Shown: positions 47,303 through 55,811 of the stretch, one piece after another
Layout of the letters: every line of letters starts with the position of its first letter
Position numbering within the stretch: position 1 is the first letter of the stretch
NCBI GenBank assembly: GCA_021156365.1
Contig: JAJNDK010000008.1
Location: forward strand, 1-64,000
Origin: Bacteroidota bacterium
GTDB lineage: Bacteria; Bacteroidota; Bacteroidia; B-17B0; Aurantibacillaceae
DNA length: 64,000 nt
Direction: 5' to 3'
The notes under the pieces: model-generated
What the model was told of the DNA's origin: nothing
The model's input: the letters and a program-made list of their open reading frames with translations, nothing else
Databases searched by the model: none
Program-made: the position numbers and the translations under genes

Positions 47303-48322
47303 CTACTGAGCAGGTTTTTCAAGAAATTTCAATAAAGGTGTGATAAATTTCTCAAAGGATTGAATATGCGGCAGGTGTCCTATTCCTTCCAGCTTCACCA
47401 GCTTACTCCCTGGAATAGCTTTCTGAGCCTTTGCGCCTATGTCCGGATAATTGCCCATGGTTTTCCGAACCTCTTCCGTAACCAGGTCTTTGCCCAAAGC
47501 CGTGCGGTCCTTTGTTCCTATGATGATCAGCGTAGGGGCTTTGATCTTCGATAATTCATATACGACCGGCTGCGTCATGATCATATCTGTTGTGAGTGCA
47601 TTGTTCCATGCAATAAGCGGGTACTCTTTGTTCATCGTCCAGCCGGCAATGGGTGCCAGCCATTCTTCGTATTCCATTTCCCATTTGTTATCGTAATAAT
47701 TTTCGAGCTGGTACTTTTTCAGGGACTCGTAGGTCTGTTTCAGCTCTTTGTGATATAACGAATCGAGGGGCTGATACGCAACTTTGAGCTTATAATCTTC
47801 GAGGCCGATAGGATCCTCCAGGATCAGCTGCGAAACCATTTGCGGATACATCAGGCTGAAACGAACGGCTAACATGCCACCCATCGAGTGTCCTACAACC
47901 GCCGTTTGGGTAATGTCCAGCCGGTCTAATAGTTTTTTTGTATTCAGGGCCAGTTGCTGAAATGAATACTGAAAATGTTGAGGCTTGGAAGATTTTCCGA
48001 AACCTACCTGGTCAGGGATGATAACCCTGTATCCTTTTTTTACGAGTGCATCGGCTGTCCGCTTCCAGTAATTGCCGTTAAAATTCTTTCCGTGAAGCAG
48101 CAGGATCGTTTTCCCGTTAGCTTTTTCCGGTTTGATATCCATATAGCCCATTACATACGCCTCTTTCTGGATCGTGAGATCGATAAAAGCAACCGGGGCG
48201 AAATAAGGATAATTCTCCAGGCTGATCTGCATTTGTTTTTCCTGCGCTTTTACAGCAAATGTAAAACAGCTCAGCAGAAGGCAAAGTCCGAAATGGTGAT
48301 TGATTTGTTTAAGTATATTCAT
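47303..48322 (-). CDS. Secreted alpha/beta-hydrolase
   Basis: 339 residues: signal peptide (1-26), then the alpha/beta-hydrolase fold. An oxyanion-hole HG motif (LLLHGKNFNGNYW, about 74-86), nucleophile S146 in VVGHSMGGM, acid in IIIGTKDRTA (Asp about 271) and catalytic His in LEGIGHLPHIQ (about 318) form a complete triad. Residues 185-250 make the lid. The substrate cannot be told; relatives include proline iminopeptidase-like, haloalkane-dehalogenase-like and esterase enzymes, mostly annotated simply as alpha/beta hydrolase. It precedes the barrel protein by 88 bp on the same strand. A periplasmic or outer-surface location is inferred from the signal peptide. Confidence 0.9.
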   Translation of the reverse strand: MNILKQINHHFGLCLLLSCFTFAVKAQEKQMQISLENYPYFAPVAFIDLTIQKEAYVMGYMDIKPEKANGKTILLLHGKNFNGNYWKRTADALVKKGYRVIIPDQVGFGKSSKPQHFQYSFQQLALNTKKLLDRLDITQTAVVGHSMGGMLAVRFSLMYPQMVSQLILEDPIGLEDYKLKVAYQPLDSLYHKELKQTYESLKKYQLENYYDNKWEMEYEEWLAPIAGWTMNKEYPLIAWNNALTTDMIMTQPVVYELSKIKAPTLIIIGTKDRTALGKDLVTEEVRKTMGNYPDIGAKAQKAIPGSKLVKLEGIGHLPHIQSFEKFITPLLKFLEKPAQ

Positions 48323-48396
48323 GTGCTTTGGTTTGGCACATACACGCAGAGAAAATTATTCCAGCCGGCTAAAAAACAAAAGGATCAACGGGAAAG

Positions 48397-48427
48397 AAAA
48401 AAACAGGTGAAGAATAATCCCCACCTG
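48397..48427 (-). terminator. Rho-independent terminator of the Trp-rich protein gene
   Basis: On the minus strand CAGGTG, a 12-nt loop and CACCTG are followed by a run of seven T, 22 bp after the stop codon. Confidence 0.75.
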
Positions 48428-48449
48428 CTGCATTAATAAAAGTTACTGC

Positions 48450-48848
48450 TTATTTCTTAGCAGTCCACAATGACCAATCCTTGTCAAATTTGTTCCACAC
48501 CCCGTCATGGCCTTCCCATGTCCAGTCAGGAACCTGTGACCAGGTCTTGCCACCGTCTGCCGACCACTTCAGATCTTTGTCAACGATCTTCAGCCATTTA
48601 CCCTCTTTGTCCTGCCACATGCCGTCTTTCACCGCTTCCCATTTTTTTCCGTCTTTCGACCACCAGATAGAAGCATCTTTCGGATTTAGTTTGTACCAGG
48701 TCTTTTCAGCGCCCATCCAGGTGCCTGCTGCAGACTTTTCCCATTTCGGCTCACCTACATTAACAGTAAGATCATTTACTACAGAAGCTTTTGCTTCTAC
48801 TGCGAAGCCTGCTACTACTAAGGCTGCTGCTAAAATTAATTTTTTCAT
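48450..48848 (-). CDS. Small secreted tryptophan-rich repeat protein
   Basis: 132 residues from the ATG at 48848 (MKKLILAAALVVAGFAVEAK signal peptide); the frame is open 45 codons upstream but that part is not protein-like. The mature region is highly Trp/Lys/Asp-rich, with about six WxxxDGKxW-type units (WWSKDGKKWEAVKDGMWQDK, then LKWSADGGKTW, WTWEGHDGVW) that resemble Asp-box/BNR turns. Such a chain may form a small beta structure with exposed aromatic residues. No family recognised. It is monocistronic, with its own terminator. Confidence 0.82.
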   Translation of the reverse strand: MKKLILAAALVVAGFAVEAKASVVNDLTVNVGEPKWEKSAAGTWMGAEKTWYKLNPKDASIWWSKDGKKWEAVKDGMWQDKEGKWLKIVDKDLKWSADGGKTWSQVPDWTWEGHDGVWNKFDKDWSLWTAKK

Positions 48849-49092
48849 GATGTAAAAAATTTTTATTGGTTTTATAATAAGTACGTGCAGTTTCGCGATA
48901 CGGATTTCGACTATGCATCTTTTTTTTGCCGGATTTGAGTTTACGTTCGATCCCGTGAAGAATATTCCCCATATATTCCCCAAAAAACTCCCGGTTCTGT
49001 GGAACTATGTATCAATTTATGCTGGCATTTGATTGGTTATATAAAAGCAGCATTGCATTTGAAGATGTCAAGGCTCAAAAACAAGAATATAA

Positions 49093-49260
49093 TTTCATTA
49101 TTATATACGCATCTCGCTCTCATTTTTGTATCCATTCAATACCCCGAGTCCAAGCCTCTTTTTAAAGCTGGTGATCGAGGACAAGGTATCGGAAAGGTTC
49201 TATAAAAATGAGGGCGATTTTTTTACAGGTCAGACCTACGGACTTAAACTTCGTTTGTGA
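49093..49260 (+). pseudogene. Possible 3' remnant of an outer-membrane protein gene
   Basis: A start-less frame of about 55 codons ends at TGA 49258-49260 and reads like a barrel C-terminus: LFLKLVIEDKVSERFYKNEG followed by DFFTGQTYGLKLRL. A stop at 49090 closes it upstream. The alternating strand pattern suggests a leftover gene end rather than chance, but no family was identified. Confidence 0.3.
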
Positions 49261-49310
49261 CCACACCAACAAAGGCATACAATAGTAAATTTCACGTATT
49301 GACATTATTT

Positions 49311-49380
49311 CTTTATCCGCGTTAATTTAATCAGTCCGGTAATTATCTGCGCAATCCGCGTAATCTGCGGCTGGTCAGCT
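49311..49380 (+). repeat. Dispersed ~70-bp intergenic repeat, copy 1
   Basis: Shares the order of blocks ATCCGCGTTAATT, ATTATCTGCGC, GCGTAATC and CTGG(T/C)CAGCT with the inverted copy at 55513-55590. Shorter relatives of the GCGTAATCTGCGG block occur at 61358-61433. Confidence 0.6.
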
Positions 49381-49523
49381 GAACCATATAAATCACTTCC
49401 CGAATTTTATTTTGTAGAGCCCGTTCCACGCAAAGTACCCAAACTGCAAAGAGTTCAATAACAAAAAGACCTCCTTTCTGCTGGCATATAATTCTTACTA
49501 TATATAAAACAAAAACAACTATT

Positions 49524-50108
49524 ATGAAAAAGATCATATTTTGCCTAAGCATCTTTGCAGGCATGAACATGTTTGCACAACAGACTACCAGCTTTTCTAT
49601 CGGACCTACAGTGGGAGCATCTCACAGCGTACTGATGCCATATAACAACTGGGAATTCAATCCGCAGTGGACAGCAGGCCTCTCCTGGATTTACGGGCCG
49701 ATGCAGCACTTCGCTATCGGCGGAGACGTAAGATATTCGCTGGAAGGTGGCAAGTTCAAATCAGGATCCGAAACAGGATCTTCTGTTATCCGGATGGATT
49801 ATCTCCGTGTACCGGTAAAAGCCATGTATTTTTTCGGTACTTATGAGCAGGACTTTCGTCCGAAAATTACACTTGGGCCTTCAGTTGGTTTCCTTGTAGA
49901 CGAAAAGAACACGGAGCCGGCACCTGCCAATAAAGTTGATTTCGGTCTGAATGGTTCCGTTGGGTTCAATTACCGGATGATGGAAAATCTTTGGCTGAAT
50001 GTGGACGCGAATTATTACCAGGGATTATTAAAAGTACGTGATGCCACCAGCCTCAGTGAGCACAATGCAAACATTGGATTACAGTTGGGTGTGCTGGTTG
50101 GGCTATAA
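49524..50108 (+). CDS. Outer-membrane beta-barrel protein
   Basis: 194 residues: signal peptide (1-18), then alternating amphipathic strands (FSIGPTVGASHSVL, TAGLSWIYGPMQHFAIGGDV, YLRVPVKAMYFFGTYEQDFR, VDFGLNGSVGFNYRM) ending LGLQLGVLVGL-like. The motif DYLRVPVKAMYFFG is typical of the Bacteroidota outer-membrane beta-barrel (PorT/OMP_b-brl_2-like) proteins. About eight strands are expected. Function unknown. Single gene, convergent with the following beta-helix gene. Confidence 0.85.
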   Translation: MKKIIFCLSIFAGMNMFAQQTTSFSIGPTVGASHSVLMPYNNWEFNPQWTAGLSWIYGPMQHFAIGGDVRYSLEGGKFKSGSETGSSVIRMDYLRVPVKAMYFFGTYEQDFRPKITLGPSVGFLVDEKNTEPAPANKVDFGLNGSVGFNYRMMENLWLNVDANYYQGLLKVRDATSLSEHNANIGLQLGVLVGL

Positions 50109-50130
50109 AAATATCCTGAAACACCTATAT

Positions 50131-50168
50131 ATGCTTACAAATTCTCTTTCGTAAACTTCAGGATCTTT
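50131..50168 (-). pseudogene. Duplicated 3' end of the DPP IV peptidase gene
   Basis: 37 of 38 bp match 52146-52183, the last codons and stop of the DPP IV gene, in the same orientation. Read on the minus strand it encodes KILKFTKENL-stop, preceded by about 8 more codons in frame. It lies just past the end of the beta-helix gene, so that gene and the DPP IV terminator are bracketed by a direct repeat. Confidence 0.7.
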
Positions 50169-50193
50169 TGAAGAACGTTTTCCTGTTCTTCTA

Positions 50194-52050
50194 CTATTGA
50201 ATAAGCAGTTTACCGGAACCGGACTTACCGCTTGCCGAACAAAGCCTGTATAAGTAAATCCCTTCTGAAAGATCTCCTTTTTCAAACAAATAAATACCCG
50301 AAACAGTGCTCCCTTCCCTTACTACTCTGCCCTGCGCATCATACAACAGAAAAGTGTAGGTTTCTTTCTTCGGGTTATTGAAACGGATCTCCGCAGAAGT
50401 AGTAAGTGGACATGGGTATACAACAGAACGAACATTGATATCAGACTCCGAAATTCCACTCTCCGGCGAAACAACCGACATAGTATACCAACTTTCATTG
50501 CCATCGAACTGATCATTGATATTATTCTTTAAATTATCATAAGCCGTCAGAGCAATGGAATCGTTGAAATTATTAATACCAGTGAGCACGAAGGATGTTA
50601 CATTACCCACATCAAGTGTGTTGGTAAACGAATAGCAGGGATCCATTCCCCAGTGAATTTTATATCCGGCAATATCCATTTCAGGATTCGGTGCCCATTC
50701 CATGTAGACAGTTCCTCCCCCAAGATCGTGTTTGGTTACATTACGAGGCGGAGAAACAGGAGCAATTGTATCGAGATCGATCAGGTAAGGAATAAAATCG
50801 ATCACCCCCAGCGTTACATCATCAAACCAATCATACATATTGGCCTGCACCAGTCCAGGATTATTGCTTCCCCACCAGTTACTCTCAAGATTTATGTCAG
50901 GATCTGCAGCATAATTATAATTTCTGAGGTAAGCTATCGGATTGCCGCCGATGCTATTATTATCCAGCATATTGTTATAATGAAAGGCCGGATAATCTTC
51001 AAGCCATACCTGGAAAGAGTCTCGGGACGTATTCCTTACTATCGTGTTTTGTTTTACGTCACCTCCATCAGCTTGGATGCGAATGAGCCCTTCGTTGTCC
51101 ACAAAATGGTTGATGGAGAAATTCCCGATCTGCCGTGTCAGAGCATTCAAAAAAACAACAGGATATTCCATCGTAGATCTGTTACGTGCAAAAATATTGT
51201 TACTGATTACTTCATGGCCATTCATTTCCCACTCCAGCGGAAAGGTACCAAGGGGCGATACGTTTCCGAGGATCAGGTTGTTTTTAAAAATACTACCAGC
51301 TGTGCCTCCCGCCAATTCGATTCCTCCGCCGTAATTGTTACATACTGTATTCCACTCAATAGTGTAATCCGGCCCCCATTTAGCCTGAATAGGTTTAAAG
51401 TTCAGGGCATAGGAATTCATTGGATTACCGTTGTTACGGATAATGCAATGTGAAATAGTCAGATGGTTAAAAACATGCACCATAATGCCCCCTTCCAGTC
51501 CGTTATATATCTCACAGTTCGTTACTTTCACATGATCGACGGCCGTTGCATAAATCCCCGTAGCTAACATGTCGTGAATAATGCAGGAATTGATCTTTGG
51601 ATGCGCTGATAATAACTTTATCACCCCTTCATTATTGAAAGTCTGCTGCGCTGGCACTCCGGCATATTCTATAGTGCAATACTCCAGGATGCTTCCGGTT
51701 CCTGAAATTGAATCGTAATCAATGCTTTCGTCTTCGAAAAGAATGTATTTCCAATCGCCGGCTGCCGGTGAAGCTGCATTACTGGTGAAAACAATACCGG
51801 CTGAAGAGGTTCCCTTTGCCACCAATGTTCCTCTTACCTGAAGTGCTTTACCGCTATCGAATTTCAGTACAACACCCGGATCAATAGTCAGCTTACTACC
51901 TGAGCTTATTAATGTATTATTCGTTACAATATAAGGGCTACCGGCAAGGCTCCAGGTAACATTACCACTAATAAGACCTCCAACAATGGTTTGCGCATGA
52001 CACATGCCGGACAACAATATAAAAGTTATAATACTATGAAATTTATTCAT
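50194..52050 (-). CDS. T9SS-secreted right-handed beta-helix protein
   Basis: 618 residues: signal peptide (1-19), a leader domain (VVLKFDSGKALQVRGTLVAK), a right-handed parallel beta-helix (about 90-400; YAVGxx/INSCIIHDMLATGIYATA, VKVTNCEIYNGLEGGIMVHV), an FN3-like domain (about 430-530, YMEWAPNPEMDIAGYKIHWG) and a C-terminal T9SS sorting domain (VYPCPLTTSAEIRFNNPKKE ... EGIYLYRLCSASG), with Cys in place of the usual Asn of the YPNP motif. Beta-helix proteins often bind or cleave polysaccharides, but no catalytic residues can be named here. It is flanked by a direct repeat of the DPP IV gene end. Confidence 0.88.
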   Translation of the reverse strand: MNKFHSIITFILLSGMCHAQTIVGGLISGNVTWSLAGSPYIVTNNTLISSGSKLTIDPGVVLKFDSGKALQVRGTLVAKGTSSAGIVFTSNAASPAAGDWKYILFEDESIDYDSISGTGSILEYCTIEYAGVPAQQTFNNEGVIKLLSAHPKINSCIIHDMLATGIYATAVDHVKVTNCEIYNGLEGGIMVHVFNHLTISHCIIRNNGNPMNSYALNFKPIQAKWGPDYTIEWNTVCNNYGGGIELAGGTAGSIFKNNLILGNVSPLGTFPLEWEMNGHEVISNNIFARNRSTMEYPVVFLNALTRQIGNFSINHFVDNEGLIRIQADGGDVKQNTIVRNTSRDSFQVWLEDYPAFHYNNMLDNNSIGGNPIAYLRNYNYAADPDINLESNWWGSNNPGLVQANMYDWFDDVTLGVIDFIPYLIDLDTIAPVSPPRNVTKHDLGGGTVYMEWAPNPEMDIAGYKIHWGMDPCYSFTNTLDVGNVTSFVLTGINNFNDSIALTAYDNLKNNINDQFDGNESWYTMSVVSPESGISESDINVRSVVYPCPLTTSAEIRFNNPKKETYTFLLYDAQGRVVREGSTVSGIYLFEKGDLSEGIYLYRLCSASGKSGSGKLLIQ

Positions 52051-52095
52051 TGGACATTTTTAGTTATATACAAAGATAAGCCCTCCTTCTAACAT

Positions 52096-52130
52096 AAAAA
52101 AATCCCGTGCGCCTGAGGCGGACGGGATTT
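52096..52130 (-). terminator. Rho-independent terminator of the DPP IV gene
   Basis: On the minus strand AAATCCCGT-CCGCC, a 3-nt loop and GGCG-ACGGGATTT form a strong G/C-rich hairpin followed by seven T, about 20 bp after the peptidase stop. Confidence 0.8.
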
Positions 52131-52149
52131 CACATGTAGTTATACATGC

Positions 52150-54327
52150 TTACAAATTCTCTTTCGTAAATTTCAGGATCTTTGTAAACAAATGCAGGCG
52201 TGTGTTACCGCCGTAAATTCCGTGATTTTTGTTCGGGTAGAAGAACTGATCGAAAGGAATGTTGTTCTTCACCAGCTCTTTGGTCATTTCCATACTGTTT
52301 TGCAAATGCACATTGTCATCAGCGCTTCCGTGGATCAGCATATATTTTCCTTTGATCTGTTTCGTGAAATTGATCGGCGAGTTCTCATCATAACCTTTTG
52401 GGTTTTCCTGTGGCGTGCGCAGGAAACGCTCCGTATAGATGTTGTCATAATACCTCCAGTTGGTAACAGGCGCCACTGCAATACAGGTCTTGAAATAATC
52501 TGCTCCCTTGGTGATAAGCAATGAAGCCAGGTACCCACCGAAGCTCCATCCCTGGAAACCGATGCGTGTTTTGTCTACGTAAGACTGCGCTCCCATGTAT
52601 TTGGCAACTTCTATCTGATCCATCGTTTCCAGCTTACCGAGCTGCATATAGGTGCTGTGTTTGAAATCACGACCGCGACCCATTGTACCACGCCCGTCCA
52701 CACACACTACAATATAACCCTGCTGGCAAAGCAACTGGTGCCATGCGTAATCATAAATTTCCCATTGGTTGTTACATTCGTTGCTGCCCGGTCCGCCGTA
52801 TGCAAACATATAGACAGGGTATTTTTTCTTCGCATCGAAAGAGGTGGGTTTCATCATCCAACCATTCAGCTCTACATTTTCGGAAGTCTTGAATGTGAAC
52901 AATTCTTTCCTTGTAAAGTCATAGCCTTTCAACATCTCGTTCATCGGTTTGTTCTCTTCCAATGCTTTGATCAGTTTACCGTCGCTGCTGTGTAGCTCGG
53001 AAACGTATGGTGTATTGGCATCGCTCCAGGTGCTCACATAATACTGGAAGCTGCTGCTGAAGGTAGCATCGGTCGTTCCTTTTTTAGTCGACAGCTTTGT
53101 TTTCTTTTTGCCATCCAGGCTGATGCTATACAGATCCCTGTCGGTAGCAGAAATTTCGGTAGAGATATAATACAGCATTTTCGATTTCTCATCAATTCCT
53201 TTAAAATCCATTACATCCCAGCTGCCTTTGGTGATCTGGTTGATCAGCTTACCGGTGATATCATAATAATACAAATGATTGTAACCATCCATTTCGCTGC
53301 TCCAGATAAATCCTTTTTTACCTTCAAGGAAACGCAGGTTATCAGCAATATCAATATAGGTTTTTGCTTCTTCGGTCAGGATCACTTTGGTACTTCCCGT
53401 TGCAGCATCTGCAAAAAGCAATTCCAATTTATTCTGCAAACGATTCATCCGCTGAATAGATAATACATTTGCATCGGTTGTCCAGATCACACGAGGAATG
53501 TAGATGTCTGTTTCTTTGCCGATATCAACAGGTGTGGTTTTTCCACTCGCCAGATCATAGATGTATACACTCACGATGGAATTGGCTTCACCTGTTTTCG
53601 GATATTTGAATTTATATTGCGAAGGATACAAACCATCGTACATCGCCATTTCATATTCCTTCACTTTACTTTCGTCAAATTTCACATAGGCGATCTTTGT
53701 CCCGTTACTGTTCCATTCAAACATTTCTGCCTTACTGAATTCTTCTTCATATACCCAATCAGCCCAGCCGTTCTTGATCTTGTTATATTCACCGTCTTTG
53801 GTCAATTGTGTTTCCGCGTTATTGTCCAGGTCTTTTACAAACAGGTTGTTGTCGCGTACAAAAGCAACTTTATTCCCTAAAGGAGCTATCGTGGCAAACA
53901 TCTGGTTCCCTTTGTCTGAAAGCTTTTTCAGCTTGCGTGTTTTGAGGTCGAATACGTAATTGTTTGCAGTTCCCGAGTGACGATAGATCGATTCGTAATC
54001 CTGCGGGAAAACGATCTTGCTTTCATCTTCGCTGAAATAATAATCCTGCGGAACAATAGCTGCTCCTCCGCCTTCCGGAACCAGCTCGCCTGCTTTTACC
54101 ACATTACTAAGGAGTGTTCCTGTTTTTAATTCGTATTTATTAATGTCACCGGTCTCTTCCAGCTGTGAATAGCTGCTTCCGTCCTTCATGGAATTAAAGC
54201 CGCCGAACATGGAAGGGATGAACGTGTAATCACGCCAGAGATCCTCTACAGTTACCTGCTTCTTTTGCCCGAAAACCGGGAGAGAAACTGCTATAAACAG
54301 CAGCATAGAAATGATTGATTTGCGCAT
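52150..54327 (-). CDS. Dipeptidyl peptidase IV-type (S9B) peptidase
   Basis: 725 residues from the ATG at 54327 (MRKSIISMLLFIAVSLPVFG signal peptide); a 14-codon upstream extension is open but unlikely. An N-terminal eight-bladed propeller (about 25-470, DPPIV_N) is followed by the alpha/beta-hydrolase catalytic domain with the triad Ser595 in GWSFGGY, Asp about 671 in SADDNVH and His702 in KNHGIYG. The exopeptidase Glu motif of DPP IV is matched by the WVYEEEF segment in the propeller domain, consistent with cleavage of X-Pro dipeptides from peptide N-termini. Periplasmic or surface location from the signal peptide. Monocistronic, with a strong terminator. The 3' end is duplicated at 50131-50168. 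Confidence 0.95.
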   Translation of the reverse strand: MRKSIISMLLFIAVSLPVFGQKKQVTVEDLWRDYTFIPSMFGGFNSMKDGSSYSQLEETGDINKYELKTGTLLSNVVKAGELVPEGGGAAIVPQDYYFSEDESKIVFPQDYESIYRHSGTANNYVFDLKTRKLKKLSDKGNQMFATIAPLGNKVAFVRDNNLFVKDLDNNAETQLTKDGEYNKIKNGWADWVYEEEFSKAEMFEWNSNGTKIAYVKFDESKVKEYEMAMYDGLYPSQYKFKYPKTGEANSIVSVYIYDLASGKTTPVDIGKETDIYIPRVIWTTDANVLSIQRMNRLQNKLELLFADAATGSTKVILTEEAKTYIDIADNLRFLEGKKGFIWSSEMDGYNHLYYYDITGKLINQITKGSWDVMDFKGIDEKSKMLYYISTEISATDRDLYSISLDGKKKTKLSTKKGTTDATFSSSFQYYVSTWSDANTPYVSELHSSDGKLIKALEENKPMNEMLKGYDFTRKELFTFKTSENVELNGWMMKPTSFDAKKKYPVYMFAYGGPGSNECNNQWEIYDYAWHQLLCQQGYIVVCVDGRGTMGRGRDFKHSTYMQLGKLETMDQIEVAKYMGAQSYVDKTRIGFQGWSFGGYLASLLITKGADYFKTCIAVAPVTNWRYYDNIYTERFLRTPQENPKGYDENSPINFTKQIKGKYMLIHGSADDNVHLQNSMEMTKELVKNNIPFDQFFYPNKNHGIYGGNTRLHLFTKILKFTKENL

Positions 54328-54482
54328 ATAAATTTGTTTTAAGGCAAGGTGAAAATACATAATTTTCATAAACAGGCTCCATTGTTTTTACCAATGGTTC
54401 TTTTGAAGGCTGGAAGGACTATTTGAGGGTTTTCAAGATCAGGCGTAATCGACCTGACAGTCCATTAAACAATCCAAATTCC

Positions 54483-54995
54483 CTACGACAGCGTACTTCT
54501 CTTCTTCCAGACCATCACGAAGTCATTCATGTAATAACCTTTACCAATATCAAAATCAGCTACTTGCTCTATCACAAAACCTTGTTTGAAATAGAAGTTA
54601 ATGGATTTGTAATTTCCGCGGTTCACCGTAAGGCGAATACATGTCAGATCCTGCATTTCCTGTTTGATCGCTTCAAACACCAGCGTTCCGGTGCCTTTAC
54701 CCTGGTATTCGTCCAGCACATAAAATTTATGGATCCAATAGTCGCCGTTCTTTTCCCTGCTGATAGAAATAAAACCGATCGGATCAGGAATTCCGTTTGC
54801 ATGGATCAGGTAAAAACGATGCTGCTTTACCTCCGTTTGCTCCTGCAGGCTTTGGGCATTGTAGATGTTGGCAAGCATATAATCTACCTGCTCCTGCCCG
54901 ATCATCGGAACATAGTGTTTGTTCCAGATCGTCCGGGCCAGCTCTTCAATAAGCGTAAAGTGACTGCTATTTGCCGGTATTAATTGGATTTGCAT
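54483..54995 (-). CDS. GNAT-family N-acetyltransferase
   Basis: 170 residues. The acetyl-CoA binding loop is visible as FYVLDEYQGKGTGTLVFEAI (residues about 92-111, Q/RxxGxG/A pattern), followed by IRLTVNRGNYKSINFYFKQG and a motif-B Tyr region (FVIEQVADFDIGKGYYMND). Cytoplasmic; the substrate (small molecule, peptide or protein N-terminus) cannot be inferred. Divergently transcribed from smpB. Confidence 0.9.
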   Translation of the reverse strand: MQIQLIPANSSHFTLIEELARTIWNKHYVPMIGQEQVDYMLANIYNAQSLQEQTEVKQHRFYLIHANGIPDPIGFISISREKNGDYWIHKFYVLDEYQGKGTGTLVFEAIKQEMQDLTCIRLTVNRGNYKSINFYFKQGFVIEQVADFDIGKGYYMNDFVMVWKKRSTLS

Positions 54996-55028
54996 TTCCC
55001 AAATGTACTAATCTGTTCAGAATCTGCG

Positions 55029-55036
55029 TATATTTG
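55029..55036 (+). promoter_or_regulatory. Bacteroidota-type -7 promoter box for smpB
   Basis: TATATTTG matches the Bacteroidota sigma-ABfr -7 consensus TAnnTTTG, 19 bp before the GTG start of smpB. No convincing -33 TTTG box is seen at the expected distance. Confidence 0.45.
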
Positions 55037-55054
55037 CATCCTTAATTTCACAAA

Positions 55055-55510
55055 GTGGCTGATCTGAAAAACCATATAAATATCCTGAACCGCAGGGCTT
55101 CTTTCGAATACAGCTTCCTGGAGAAGTATGTGGCGGGTATGGTATTGACCGGTACGGAGATCAAATCCATACGGGCCGGGAAAGCCAACGTAACTGACGG
55201 CTATTGTTTCTTTAAAAATGATGAGCTGTTCATCCGGAACCTTCACATCACCGAATACGAACAGGGGACTTATAACAACCACGATCCCAACCGGGAACGG
55301 AAGCTCCTGCTGAATAAAACGGAAATACGGAAACTTCAGAAAAAGCTTAAAGACCAGGGACTCACCATCATTCCCTTACGCCTCTTTATCTCCGAAAGTG
55401 GATACGCCAAGCTGGAAATCGCACTGGCAAAAGGTAAAAAGCTGTTCGATAAACGCGACGATATCAAAAAACGCGACATCCAACGGGAGACTGCAAGGAA
55501 AATAAAGTAG
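55055..55510 (+). CDS. smpB: SsrA-binding protein SmpB
   Basis: 151 residues from a GTG at 55055. Family motifs are complete: NRRASFEYSFLEKYVAGMVL, TGTEIKSIRAGKANVTDGYC, LHITEYEQGTYNNHDPNRER, KLLLNKTEIRKL, and the basic tail FDKRDDIKKRDIQRETARKI. SmpB binds tmRNA and brings it to stalled ribosomes for trans-translation, rescuing the ribosome and tagging the incomplete peptide. Length is normal for the family. A tmRNA gene was not recognised in this window. Single gene. Confidence 0.97.
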   Translation: MADLKNHINILNRRASFEYSFLEKYVAGMVLTGTEIKSIRAGKANVTDGYCFFKNDELFIRNLHITEYEQGTYNNHDPNRERKLLLNKTEIRKLQKKLKDQGLTIIPLRLFISESGYAKLEIALAKGKKLFDKRDDIKKRDIQRETARKIK

Positions 55511-55512
55511 TG

Positions 55513-55590
55513 CTGACTCGAGCTGGCCAGACACGGATTACGCAGATGGCGCAGATAATAGTGGCTTTAATAATTAACGCGGATGAAAAG
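55513..55590 (-). repeat. Dispersed ~70-bp intergenic repeat, copy 2 (inverted)
   Basis: Reverse complement shares ATCCGCGTTAATT, ATTATCTGCGC, GCGTAATC and CTGGCCAGCT blocks, in the same order, with copy 1 at 49311-49380; a few small indels separate them. It directly follows the smpB stop. Confidence 0.6.
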
Positions 55591-55745
55591 TATTTGCATG
55601 TGGCTCTTAACTATATAAAAAGCTCTAATAAGATCCGCTTCGTGGCATCATTTTTCCGGCACAAGCCACACATCCCTTTGTTTTCGACCTCTATACCTCT
55701 TTTACGGTATTTTATTAAACTTCAAGAAATAACCTATTTATGGTA

Positions 55746-55776
55746 TTGCCCAAACTCCAATCCCTGTGCATCTTTG
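55746..55776 (+). promoter_or_regulatory. Tentative promoter of the heme-uptake-like operon
   Basis: CATCTTTG (55769-55776) differs by one base from TAnnTTTG, with a TTG at 55746-55748 about 20 bp upstream as a -33 element; the ATG follows 36 bp later. No Fur or iron-type operator was recognised. Confidence 0.3.
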
Positions 55777-55811
55777 CGAAGTTATTTAAAATCATTCTAA
55801 GCAAATATAAT

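Larger units (their letters stand above)
48849..49523. other. 675-bp intergenic region with repeat element and gene remnant
   Basis: It holds the promoter of the Trp-rich gene (minus), a decayed coding remnant near 49093-49260, a 70-bp dispersed repeat at 49311-49380 and the AT-rich leader of the barrel gene at 49524. No intact gene is supported. Confidence 0.6.
55511..55811. other. Intergenic region with repeat element and heme-operon promoter
   Basis: About 300 bp with the inverted copy of the dispersed repeat (55513-55590), a stretch with no recognisable feature, and the probable promoter at 55746-55776. Frames crossing this region show no protein-like sequence. Confidence 0.55.

Noticed and set aside
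50653-51453. Plus-strand 266-codon frame opposite the beta-helix gene
   Set aside because: No domain or signal peptide; the minus-strand frame has a full signal peptide, beta-helix and T9SS domain.
54423-54983. Plus-strand 186-codon frame opposite the GNAT gene
   Set aside because: The minus-strand frame has a clear acetyl-CoA binding motif; the plus frame has no features.
55510-55800. 96-codon plus-strand frame after smpB
   Set aside because: It crosses the dispersed repeat and shows no protein-like pattern; the downstream gene starts at its own signal peptide.
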